Shown: positions 1 to 9,300 of the stretch, in pieces
How the letters are laid out: every line of letters begins with the position of its first letter
How positions within the stretch are numbered: position 1 is the stretch's first letter
NCBI GenBank assembly: GCA_035399845.1
Contig: DAOPJV010000008.1
Coordinates: forward strand, 62,001 to 126,000
Source of the DNA: ECT2AJA-110-A sp035399845
GTDB lineage: Bacteria; Planctomycetota; Phycisphaerae; UBA1845; UTPLA1
Direction: 5' to 3'
Length of the DNA stretch: 64,000 bases
The notes under the pieces: model-generated
Database searches by the model: none
The model's input: the letters and a program-made list of their open reading frames with translations, nothing else
Told to the model about the DNA's origin: nothing
Translations under genes and position numbers: made by a program

Positions 1-43
1 CGTCGCCGCGGATAACGAAGATCGCCGTCCGGCCGCCATCGGC

Positions 44-52
44 TAGTATACT
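44..52 (+). promoter_or_regulatory. Possible -10 element of the sigma factor gene
   Basis: TAGTATACT stands out in otherwise GC-rich sequence and resembles a -10 hexamer (TATACT at 47-52). Transcription from it would start near base 58, which favours the ATG at 102 over the one at 63 as the start of the sigma factor. No convincing -35 box is visible upstream. Confidence 0.3.
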
Positions 53-101
53 CGCGTGGCGGATGATCGACGTCGGTCATCCCCACGCGGAGTCTGCTTT
101 G

Positions 102-752
102 ATGAACGCGGCGATGTCGCCAGATGAGTATCCGGAAGCGACGGGTGGGCATGGCGATATCACGAAATTGCTCAGCAGCGCCAGCATGGGGGCGCCGGGC
201 GCTCACGACGAACTCCTACGGGCGGTCCACGATCAACTGAGGCGACTTGCTGATTCGCACATGCGAATGGAACGTCCCGGGCATACGCTCGGCGCCACGG
301 GTCTGGTCAACGAGACATTTCTGCGGCTCTTCCGATCGAATGAGGAACAGGACGCGCCGCCGTACCGGCATCGCCAGGCGTTTTATCAGGCCGCCACGAC
401 GGCGATGCGACGCATCCTGATCGATCACGCCCGCGCGCGGCTTGCCGTCAAACGCGCCGGCGGCGCGAGACGCACGGAACGGGATCGGATCAGCGTCGAT
501 CTGATCGAAGCGTCGGAGACCGCCGATCCGGCAGACCTGCTGGCGCTGGACGAGGCGATGACGCAGTTGGCGAGTGAGGACGATCGCGCCGCCGAAGTGG
601 TCAGGCTTCGCTTCTACGCGGGTCGCAACTTTGAAGAGATCGGACAGTTGCTGGGCGTGTCGGATCGAACGGCGAAGCGCGAGTGGCAGTTCGCCCGCGC
701 CCGACTCCAGCAACTGCTCGACGAGCGCGGTCTGAGTGATCCAGCCGAATGA
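102..752 (+). CDS. ECF RNA polymerase sigma factor, TIGR02999 type
   Basis: This is a small alternative sigma factor that would direct RNA polymerase to a limited promoter set. Region 2 is visible at about residues 61-113, including GATGLVNETFLRL and AMRRILIDHARAR, the signature of the TIGR02999 group common in planctomycetes. Region 4 lies at about residues 165-205, with a helix-turn-helix around FEEIGQLLGVSDRTAKREW. The ATG at 102 is preferred because GGAG lies 9 bases upstream of it. An in-frame ATG at 63 would add 13 residues but would be almost leaderless behind the -10-like box at 44-52. The stop codon overlaps the start of the following kinase gene (ATGA), so the two are translationally coupled. 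The family call is firm; the target promoters are unknown. Confidence 0.93.
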   Translation: MNAAMSPDEYPEATGGHGDITKLLSSASMGAPGAHDELLRAVHDQLRRLADSHMRMERPGHTLGATGLVNETFLRLFRSNEEQDAPPYRHRQAFYQAATTAMRRILIDHARARLAVKRAGGARRTERDRISVDLIEASETADPADLLALDEAMTQLASEDDRAAEVVRLRFYAGRNFEEIGQLLGVSDRTAKREWQFARARLQQLLDERGLSDPAE

Positions 753-3343
753 ACACGCCGCAACATCAGTCTGGCGACTCATCCTCTGTGGATAATGGCG
801 CTGTGAAGCGCCTGTTCCTGGCCATGCTTGACGCGGAAGAGTCAGACGGCTCGGACGCGGCCGGCTCGAAGCGGGCGGCGTTGGACGCGCTCGACGGGGC
901 GGCGACAGACGTCCGCGACGCTGCGATCGCGCTGATGGAAGCGCACCATCGGGCGAAGGGGCTGCTGCTGGATGATTCCACGGCGCCGACGCGATCAGCG
1001 CTTCCGCCACCGACGTTTGACAACTATCGCGTGCTGCGCGAAATCGGCCGAGGCGGATTCGGCGTCGTCTATGAGGCCGAGCAGACGCATCCGGTCCAGC
1101 GTCACGTTGCGCTCAAGGTGTTGCGGGCGGACGTTGCTTCCGACGCAACGGCGGCGCGCTTTCGCACGGAGGCCGCCGCCCTCGCGCGGCTTCAGCATCC
1201 GGCCATTGCGGGCGTGTTCGACGCCGGGTTTGATGCGACCGGCCGCGCCTTTCTTGCCGTCGAACTGATCGACGGCGCACCGGTCACGCATTACTGCGCT
1301 GAACACAATCCACACGTTCGCGACAGAATCCGGCTTATGGCGACGATCTGCGACGCCGTGCACCACGCGCACCAGCGAGCGACGCTTCATCGTGATCTCA
1401 AGCCAGCCAATATCCTCGTCCAGCTGATCGACCAGCGCCCCATGCCGAAGGTGATCGACTTCGGCATTGCCAAGCTCCTGGATCGTAACGAACCGGAGAC
1501 GATCGAGTTGCAGCGTGTCGGGACGCCGCGGTACATGAGCCCGGAACAGCTCGATGCCGCGCAGCCGCCGGACCTGCGCGCAGATGTCTTCGCGCTGGGG
1601 ATCGTGTTGTACGAGATCCTCGTCGGCGCGTTGCCGGGGGATACGGCCACGTCGCGTCGGACGACGGCCAGCCCGATCACGACTCGGCCGAGTACGACGA
1701 GCGCATCGCTCGATCGGAAAGCGGCGATTTCTCCTTCGGAACTGCGAGGCGACCTTGATCGAATCGTACTGAAGGCGACGGCGGCCGATCCGTCGCAGCG
1801 ATACGCGTCCGCCTCCGGCTTCGCGGAAGACCTGCGCCGTTATCTTCGAGGCGAACCCGTGACAGCCACGCCTCCGACGCTGCGATATCGCGCGGGGAAG
1901 TTCGTTCGCCGGCACGCCATCGCCGTGAGTATCGCCTGCGCCGGGTTTGTCGCCGTGATCGCTCTACTCGGCGTTGCCCTGAACGAACGAGCGGCTGCGA
2001 TCGAGGCCGCTCGCGAAGCGCGTCGCCAGACGGCTCGGGCCGAATTCGTCGCCCGCTTCCTGCTCGACGACATGCTCGCCGCCGCGGATCCCAATGCGGG
2101 CGATGGGGCGCCAGTGACAGTCGCCTCCGTGCTCGACGCCGCGGACGCGACGGCGCGAGAGCGGTTCGCCGACGATCCGGAACTTCTCTTTCAGATCCTC
2201 GCGCGAATCGGCCGCGGTCAGCATCTCATGGAGCGTTCTGAACGCGCCATCGCGGCGCTGACGGAGGCAATCGAGACTGGCGAACGGCTGCACCTCGGCG
2301 TCGAGTCAATGCTGCCGGCGAAGATGGACCTCGCGGAGGCGCTGTGGACGGCGCCGACGCGGACGAAGGACGCGCTGGCCCTGCGGCGACGCAATCGGGA
2401 AACCGCCATGACGCAATTGGCGCCGGGCCATCCCCTTCAGATTCGCGCGCGACTCGCGGCGATTGCCGATTTTCCCACCGCCGAAGCGGCGCTTGAAGAG
2501 CTTGATGCGATCGATCAGGCGCGGGGCGCGAGTGGGCCGTTGGATCCACTCCTGGAGGCGACGGCGCTGGCTTCGCGAGCGAGGCTGACGCGGGTCGCGA
2601 AGTCTCCGGAAGCGTCCGTCGACGCGTGGAAGCGGGCCTTCGAGTTTTCAAGCTCGCATTTCATGCCGGCGCACTCCAATACGATCTATGCCCAGACGCA
2701 ATACGGTCTGACATTGCTGGAGCTGGGGCGAGCCGCTGACGCCCTGGAGGTTCTGAACACGAATCGCGAAGAGCGGGATCAGGTCCTGGCGCCCGATCAT
2801 TCGTGGCGAACCCCGATCAACTATGCGACACTCCGCTGCCTGAATCAGCTGCATCGATTCGAGGAGGCGCTTCCCATCGCGCAGTTGCAGGCGGACGCCA
2901 TGCGGGAGCGTCACGGCGAGGAGTCGCTTCAATACGCGGTCGCGCTGGGGCATCTCGGCGCCGTTCTTCAGGGCCTGGGGCGACTGGACGAGGCCGTTGA
3001 CACACTCGAGCGCGCGATCGACGGGCATATCGCGTCGTTCGGCGCAAGTCACCTGTCCGTCGTTGGCATCGAGATGCGTCTCGCCCAGGTGCACAATGAG
3101 CGAAACGACCCGCAGTCCGCTCTGCGCGTCAGTTCGCGTTTCATCGATAATGTAAAGAAGTACCCGACGGTGGCGGCCCAGGCGACGCTGGTTCATTCGC
3201 AATCGCTCGTTGCGCTCGGCCGCACAGCGGACGCAATCGCCGTGACTGACGACACACTTTCCGATGAGTCGATCGTCGGAAAATCGAGACCGATCGACGT
3301 CGAGAAGCTCAGGGAATTCCGCGGATCACTGACGGCGCCGTAG
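749..3343 (+). CDS. Membrane Ser/Thr protein kinase with TPR-like tail
   Basis: This is a eukaryotic-type protein kinase of 864 residues. The glycine loop IGRGGFGVV is near residue 97, the ATP-binding Lys (ALKVL) near 122, the catalytic loop HRDLKPAN at 214-221, the DFG motif at 237 and GTPRYMSPEQL follows, so the kinase should be active. One transmembrane helix is predicted at about 389-408, placing the kinase inside the cell and the C-terminal half outside the membrane. That half is helical and repetitive, with TPR-like segments such as the one around YAVALGHLGAVLQGLGRLDEA. The gene overlaps the upstream ECF sigma factor by 4 bases. Sigma/kinase pairs are known in planctomycetes, and the kinase may control the sigma factor or respond with it; that link is inference. 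Confidence 0.93.
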   Translation: MNTPQHQSGDSSSVDNGAVKRLFLAMLDAEESDGSDAAGSKRAALDALDGAATDVRDAAIALMEAHHRAKGLLLDDSTAPTRSALPPPTFDNYRVLREIGRGGFGVVYEAEQTHPVQRHVALKVLRADVASDATAARFRTEAAALARLQHPAIAGVFDAGFDATGRAFLAVELIDGAPVTHYCAEHNPHVRDRIRLMATICDAVHHAHQRATLHRDLKPANILVQLIDQRPMPKVIDFGIAKLLDRNEPETIELQRVGTPRYMSPEQLDAAQPPDLRADVFALGIVLYEILVGALPGDTATSRRTTASPITTRPSTTSASLDRKAAISPSELRGDLDRIVLKATAADPSQRYASASGFAEDLRRYLRGEPVTATPPTLRYRAGKFVRRHAIAVSIACAGFVAVIALLGVALNERAAAIEAAREARRQTARAEFVARFLLDDMLAAADPNAGDGAPVTVASVLDAADATARERFADDPELLFQILARIGRGQHLMERSERAIAALTEAIETGERLHLGVESMLPAKMDLAEALWTAPTRTKDALALRRRNRETAMTQLAPGHPLQIRARLAAIADFPTAEAALEELDAIDQARGASGPLDPLLEATALASRARLTRVAKSPEASVDAWKRAFEFSSSHFMPAHSNTIYAQTQYGLTLLELGRAADALEVLNTNREERDQVLAPDHSWRTPINYATLRCLNQLHRFEEALPIAQLQADAMRERHGEESLQYAVALGHLGAVLQGLGRLDEAVDTLERAIDGHIASFGASHLSVVGIEMRLAQVHNERNDPQSALRVSSRFIDNVKKYPTVAAQATLVHSQSLVALGRTADAIAVTDDTLSDESIVGKSRPIDVEKLREFRGSLTAP

Positions 3344-3345
3344 CG

Positions 3346-5775
3346 TCACTCACTCGCCTCAATCGATTTGGCCGGCGAATCGCCCACCGCCTCGTCTCTG
3401 GCGCCCTCGTCACCGCCGGCGCCCGCTTCGAGTTTTGTGAGCAACGCGGAGGACTGGCTGTAGAGCGGCGTCTGCGTGGCGCCAAGCGCCTCCTGAATCG
3501 CCAGGGCGCGGCGCTGCAGCTTGATCGCCTCCTCCTGGCGCCCCTGTCGGGCGACAGCGATTGAAAGAAAACAGAGGGGCTGCGCGAGGCTCAGGTGATC
3601 TTCCCCGAATAGCTTCTCCCGTATGGCGATCGACTCGCGCAGACGCGGTTCGGCGGCTGAAGACCGCTTTTGCCGATTGAGGAGCCGCCCGAGATCTTCC
3701 AGGGCGTCCGCCATGTCGGGATGGGCTTCACCAAACGCGTCTGCGAACATCTCCGTGGCGTCGTTCAGAATTCGGATCGCCGCGTCGATGTCACCGCGCG
3801 AGTACTCGTTGAACGCCAAGGCACGCGCCATCGCCAGGACCTCGGGCGGCGGTCCATCCGTGGCCTGTGAGAGCCAGTCAATCTCCTCCCGCAGCAGCTC
3901 CGCCGCCTCATCGGCGCGACCGACATTGGCGAGCATCGTGCCAAGATTGCCTCGCAAAACGTGGTACATCTTTTCGTCGCTCAACTGCGGATAAGACGAA
4001 AGGGTTTTCTCGACGGCGCGTATCGCGTCATCTGCGCGGCCACGGCCGAACAGGATGTTGGCGCGAAACGTCGCAACTGTCAGGGCGTTGGAATCGTAGC
4101 GTCCGTCTGAGTCGTCGAGCATCGCGTCGATGCGATCGAGGACCGTCAGGGCGTCGTCGTAGGCGCCCAGGGACGTGTCGACGCCGGCAAGTAGTCTCAG
4201 GATGCTCATCGTCTCTTCATTGCGCAGGCCGAGCTCCTCATGGATCGCCGCCGCCGCCTCAAGCGCAGTTCTGGCTTTCGCAAACCGGGCCTGGCGGTGG
4301 TAGACATCTCCGATGATGAGCCGGACCGTTGCTTCGACTTCGGGCGACTCGATGACGCCGTTGTCGATCTCGACGGCAAGATTGTCGAGCGCCTCCTGAA
4401 CCGTCGGATTGCGTCCACGCGCCTGATCCGTTGCCGCCTCCTGGAGCATACCGCCCAGAATGCCGACCACCGTTCTGGCGCGTGTCGCCTCGAGGAGCGC
4501 CTGGCCTCGCGCTTCATCAGCGGCGGCGCGCTCGGCGATCGCCGTGTTACGGGCGGCGATCGCCTGGTTCGCCCGGTATCTCTCCGCGATAACGCCGCCG
4601 ATCAGCGCCAGCAGGAGCGCCAGTGACGCGGCGACCAGCGTCTTGTTTCGCTGAGAGAATTTTCTCAGCTGATATCCGAGCGTCAGCGATCTGGCCGCAA
4701 TCGGCTCATTGTTGAGGAATCGCTGAAGGTCGGCGCTGAAATCGGAAACAGCGTCATATCGTTGTTCCCGTTCCTTGCGAAGCGCCTTGCCGATGATCGT
4801 GTCGAGATCACTCGGGATCGATGGATCGAGAGAGGAGGGCTTCGCCGCCTCGCGCGACTGGATCGTCTGGATCGTGTCGGCAATGGAGCTGTTGAGTTCG
4901 TAGGGAAGCCGCCCGGTCAGTGATTCGAAGAGCAGGACGCCGAGCGCGTAGACGTCCGTCCGCACATCCAGGTCAGGCTGGGCGCCGCCGACCTGTTCGG
5001 GACTCATGTAGGGAAGCGTGCCGACGAGTTGCCCGGCCTCTGTCCGGAATGTCGAATCGCTGTCGTCGCGCTCGATGGCGCGCGCAACGCCGAAATCGAT
5101 GACCTTCGGGTTTCCTTCCGTATCGACGAGCACATTGTCGGGTTTCAGATCGCGATGGATAACCCCACGGCGATGACCATACTGAATGGCGTCGCAGACG
5201 CGAATGAACAGCTCGAGGACGCCTCGCAGGCGGAGTTTCTGTTCCCGGAGATAAGACGTAATCGGCATCGCCTCCTGCGCCAGCTCCATCGCGATGTAGG
5301 GGAGTGTCAGACCGCCGGCGTCGTGCAGTCCCGCCTCGATGATTCGAGCAATCCCCGGGTGCTGAAGCCGCGCCAGGACGCCGCTTTCGTACTCGAAGCG
5401 CCGTGCGGCAAGTGGCGAAAACGTCCCGCTGGAGAGCACCTTGATCGCGACGTTGCGCTGCGGCTGGTCCTGAATGGCTTCATAGACGACGCCCATGCCG
5501 CCCGCGCCGAGTTTCCGCGTGATCGTGTAGCGACCGATGCGAGCGTTCGTCATGTCCGGCGCCGTGAATCGGATGAACGATTCTCCCGTTGAGCTACCCA
5601 GCAGCGGGGAGTGGCTCTCCTCGGCGGCGATCATCCGCTCGACCCAGCTGGACATTTCCGCGTCAGAGTCACGCAGCTTTCGGATAAAGGCCGCGCGCGA
5701 CGACGGATCCAGCTCCCTCGCCTTGAGAAAGTTGGAGCTGAGCGCTTCATGCCAGGATGCGTCGGATGTCGACAT
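3346..5775 (-). CDS. Membrane Ser/Thr protein kinase with TPR tail
   Basis: This is a second eukaryotic-type kinase, 809 residues. A helical N-terminal segment (1-75) precedes the kinase domain: glycine loop LGAGGMGVV at 89-97, Lys 112, HRDLKPDN at 207-214, DFG at 227-229 and MSPEQ at 257-261. A transmembrane helix lies at about 379-395, followed by an Ala/Arg-rich coiled coil and TPR repeats ending in kinesin-light-chain-like units (AFGEAHPDMADALEDLGRLL). The stop codon is 2 bases from the stop of the upstream kinase, so the two genes converge with no room for a separate terminator. The extracytoplasmic TPR array suggests a protein or peptide signal, but no ligand can be inferred. All catalytic residues needed for activity are present. 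Confidence 0.93.
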   Translation of the reverse strand: MSTSDASWHEALSSNFLKARELDPSSRAAFIRKLRDSDAEMSSWVERMIAAEESHSPLLGSSTGESFIRFTAPDMTNARIGRYTITRKLGAGGMGVVYEAIQDQPQRNVAIKVLSSGTFSPLAARRFEYESGVLARLQHPGIARIIEAGLHDAGGLTLPYIAMELAQEAMPITSYLREQKLRLRGVLELFIRVCDAIQYGHRRGVIHRDLKPDNVLVDTEGNPKVIDFGVARAIERDDSDSTFRTEAGQLVGTLPYMSPEQVGGAQPDLDVRTDVYALGVLLFESLTGRLPYELNSSIADTIQTIQSREAAKPSSLDPSIPSDLDTIIGKALRKEREQRYDAVSDFSADLQRFLNNEPIAARSLTLGYQLRKFSQRNKTLVAASLALLLALIGGVIAERYRANQAIAARNTAIAERAAADEARGQALLEATRARTVVGILGGMLQEAATDQARGRNPTVQEALDNLAVEIDNGVIESPEVEATVRLIIGDVYHRQARFAKARTALEAAAAIHEELGLRNEETMSILRLLAGVDTSLGAYDDALTVLDRIDAMLDDSDGRYDSNALTVATFRANILFGRGRADDAIRAVEKTLSSYPQLSDEKMYHVLRGNLGTMLANVGRADEAAELLREEIDWLSQATDGPPPEVLAMARALAFNEYSRGDIDAAIRILNDATEMFADAFGEAHPDMADALEDLGRLLNRQKRSSAAEPRLRESIAIREKLFGEDHLSLAQPLCFLSIAVARQGRQEEAIKLQRRALAIQEALGATQTPLYSQSSALLTKLEAGAGGDEGARDEAVGDSPAKSIEASE

Positions 5776-6342
5776 TCTGATTCGTACTCGCCTTCAGAGT
5801 TCACAAGTCAGGTCCGCCAGGGGGCGCCGGCGGGATTGTACTCCATCTGGGTGGAGGATCGCCGGGGCGACCGGTCCCGACCCGCGCGGGCTCGAAACGG
5901 GTCGTCTTGCGCCAGATCGAGGGGCCCCCACACCGCTGAGCGACACGGGACCCCTAAGGTAATCACGATGCGGGCTCGGATTGGCCGGTGGAAACGCGGA
6001 ATTTCCCGGCGCTTTCGAAAGTCCTTCGACCGACAGGACGGATCAGCGGTTCCGGCCGATTGCGGGCAGCCGTCTTGCGCTCCCTGATCGAGACGTCGCC
6101 CACCGAAATCGGATCTTTCTCGGCCCCTCTCAGTCAATTCAGAAATCCATCGACCAATCCCGCCGGTTCTCGTGATTACCTTCTGACGACGTTGCACGCG
6201 AATGACTCGCGAAGTGGCGCGACGCCCCTGTATGGGGTGTGCGGCGTCACACCGCAATTGCTTCCGCTGTTGGGGCAATGCGTCTTGTTTCGAAAATCCA
6301 CGTCGATACCGGCCGGCAGATGGCCGCCAACGGGAGGATATC
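5776..6342. other. Divergent intergenic region of 567 bp
   Basis: No convincing gene is seen here. The region must hold the promoters of the leftward kinase and the rightward lipoprotein. GGTGTG at 6236-6241 and CACACC at 6248-6253 form a small hairpin that partly competes with a CCCC/GGGG stem at about 6225-6237. The shared promoter element found before the four secreted proteins further right (TTACGGA...TCGTTTATT) is absent. Confidence 0.5.
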
Positions 6343-9300
6343 GTGAATCGAGCTCGTTACATGGTCAGCAGGCGTACGATGTCATGGTACATCGTGTTTC
6401 TTTCATTGGGCGTGATTGTCAGCATGGGCGGTTGTCCGCCTGAGCTGCTCGATCGGACCGACGCGTTGTTCGGTACGAATCTCAACCCGCCCGTCATCAT
6501 GTCTCTGACACCGAACGAAGGCGCGGAAGCGGGCGGCACGCGTGTGACGATTCGGGGGATCAACTTCGAAGCGGGGACGGGCGTGTTGTTTGGCGGCGTC
6601 GCCGCGACGGACGTCAAACAGGTCAACAGCAACATCGTCGAAGCGACGACGCCGCCCGGCGTCGCGGGGCCCGTCACTGTAACGGTGATTGCGGGTGACC
6701 GGCAGGCCGCCGAGTTCGAAGGCGGCTTCACCTATCTCGCGACGCCCGCCGCGGCGCCGACGCCTGAGCCGGGGCCGACGATCAACTCCATCCAGCCGAG
6801 CCGCACATCGGTCCTCGGCGGGACGCAGGTCACGCTCATCGGATCCAACTTCGAACCCGGCAGCCAGGTGCTGTTTGGCGGATTCCTGGGAACCGACGTT
6901 CAGGTCATCAGCGCGAATCAGATCCGCGTCAATGCGCCGGCACAGACCGCCGGAATCGTGGATGTCGTCGTGCGGATTCCCGATGGCTCGACAGTCTCAT
7001 TTGAAGGCGGTCTGGAGTACGTGTCCGTCAGGGACGCGGACGCTGAAATTGTTCGGCAGCTGGAATCTCGATTTCCGGGCGGGCCCCGACTTGTGAGCGC
7101 CGTGGCGACGGACAACACGAGCGTTCGCGTCACGTTCAGTGAACCCGTCTCGCTGTCGACAGCGACGGTCTCGGCGGCTTATGGCATCGTGATTCCCGTC
7201 GGCGGTGTGCTGCTGCTCGACCCCGCCGTCAGTCCCGCGCTCAACGCCAACCAGACAGTCGTCGATCTGACCACGCTGGGGATGGCCGACGCGGTGTATC
7301 GCCTGACGGTATCGGGCATCGAGGATCTGGCGGGCAATTCGCTGGCGGCGCCTGACATTCTCGTCAATCCGACGCAGACGGAATTCACCGGCATTCCGCC
7401 GGCCAACATCGACGAGCACATCGACAGCGACGGGGATGGACTCGCCGACTGGTTTGAGATGCTGGGATGGGAAGTCAGCTACGAACTCGCCAACGGCGTT
7501 CGCGTCCAGAGTTATGTCACCAGTAATCCGTTTGTCGCCGACACGGACGATGACGGACTTGACGATACCGAAGAGAACGCCCGCTCGCTCGATCCGCGAA
7601 CCTGTGACACGGACGTTGACCTCGTGGATGACGCGGCGGAGATCTACCTCTACGCAAGCAATCCGAACGACCAGGATACGGACGATGACGGGTTTGCCGA
7701 CAATACGGAACTGGCCTTCAGGACGTCGCCGACCCTCGCGGATACGGACGGCGATCAGCTCAATGATCGCGAAGAGCTGATTATCCGAAATCGAAATCCG
7801 CGGCTGGCGGATCTTCCGATTCCCCAGATCGTGATCGGCGCGACCAACATCGAGATCGACGAGCGCTTTACCTACACCGACGAGATGGGCGTCCAGCAGA
7901 GCTCGGAGCAGAGCTCCTCCGCGGCGTTTGCGCAGTCTGACACAACGACGTTTTCGCAGAGCAACACGAACTCAACGGAGGCGACGGAATCCTACAGCCA
8001 GCAGATCAAGATTGGATGGGAAACGGGCACGCAGGGCTGGAAGTTCGGCATCGAGGGGCAGGCCGGTTTCGCCCAGCAGCGGGGTCGCGGCTACTCGGCG
8101 ACAGTGAGTGAGGAATCGAGCGCGACGGCGCAGCGCGAGTACAGCGAGGCCCAGTCGCGCGCCCTGGCCGTGAGTCAGAGTCAGTCTGTCACGCGCAGCG
8201 TCGAAAACGCGCGCGTGTCGGTCGATCTGACGATTGTCAATGCGGGTGACCTGGCGTTCCGCATCAGCAATCTCGAAATCACGGCGCGGGTCAAAGACCC
8301 GACGTCGCGCGATCGATACTTGCCGATGGCGACGCTGCTGCCGGCGTCGGGCGCAAGTGAGTTCAATCTCGGTCCGGCGGGTTCCCAGCGAGGTCCCTTC
8401 ATCTTTGAGAATTCCGAGATCTTCCCGAATCTCGCCCAGAGCCTGATTCGCGAGCCTCGCGCGACCATTTTCGAAGTCGCCAACTTCGATATCGAAGATG
8501 AGTACGGCCGGAACTTCGCCTTCACACTGGAGGAAGTCAACGACGTGACGGCCGGGATCACGATTGACTTCGGTGACGGTCGTGTCGAGTCCTATCGTGT
8601 TGCGACGGCGAGCACCTACGACGCGAATGGCGTTGCGCAGGGAATCCCGATGCGCGAAGCGATGACGGGCATCCTCGGAATGGCGGAAGTGAACAACGAG
8701 GACATTCTGCCGGACGTGGCGCTGGCGACACCCGCAGTTCAGAATTCGTTCGGCACAAATCTCGGCGCCAACGGCGAGCAGATCCTGACGCGCGTCCGCA
8801 ATGTGCAGACGGACCTGCACTCCCTGAATCCGACCGCGAAGTTCTGGGTGGTCGTCGCGAATACGAGCATTCCTGACGACATCGACTTCGGAGATCTCAC
8901 GCTTCGGCCCGGCGATGACTACATGTTCTGGTACGTGCAGGACGCCGATGACGACGGACTGTTCTCCCGCGAGGAATTCATGGCGGGCAGCTCCGATTTC
9001 CTTGTTGATACGGATGGGGACGGCATCAGCGATGTGGACGAGATTCGGACGGGTTGGCTGACGGCGTCGCCCGATCATCCGAAACGTGTCTTCTCGCATC
9101 CGGGCCGGGCCGACACGGATTTTGACGGTGTCGACGACCTGCTGGAGCGGCGTCTCGGTACCGATCCGCGCAGCGATGACAGTGACGGGGATGGATTGTC
9201 GGATCGGGTCGAGGTCGTGGGATATACCGTGGTCCTGCTCGATAACGATCTCGATCCGAACAACAATCCGGAAGTCGTCGTGTCGCAGTACTCCGACGCC

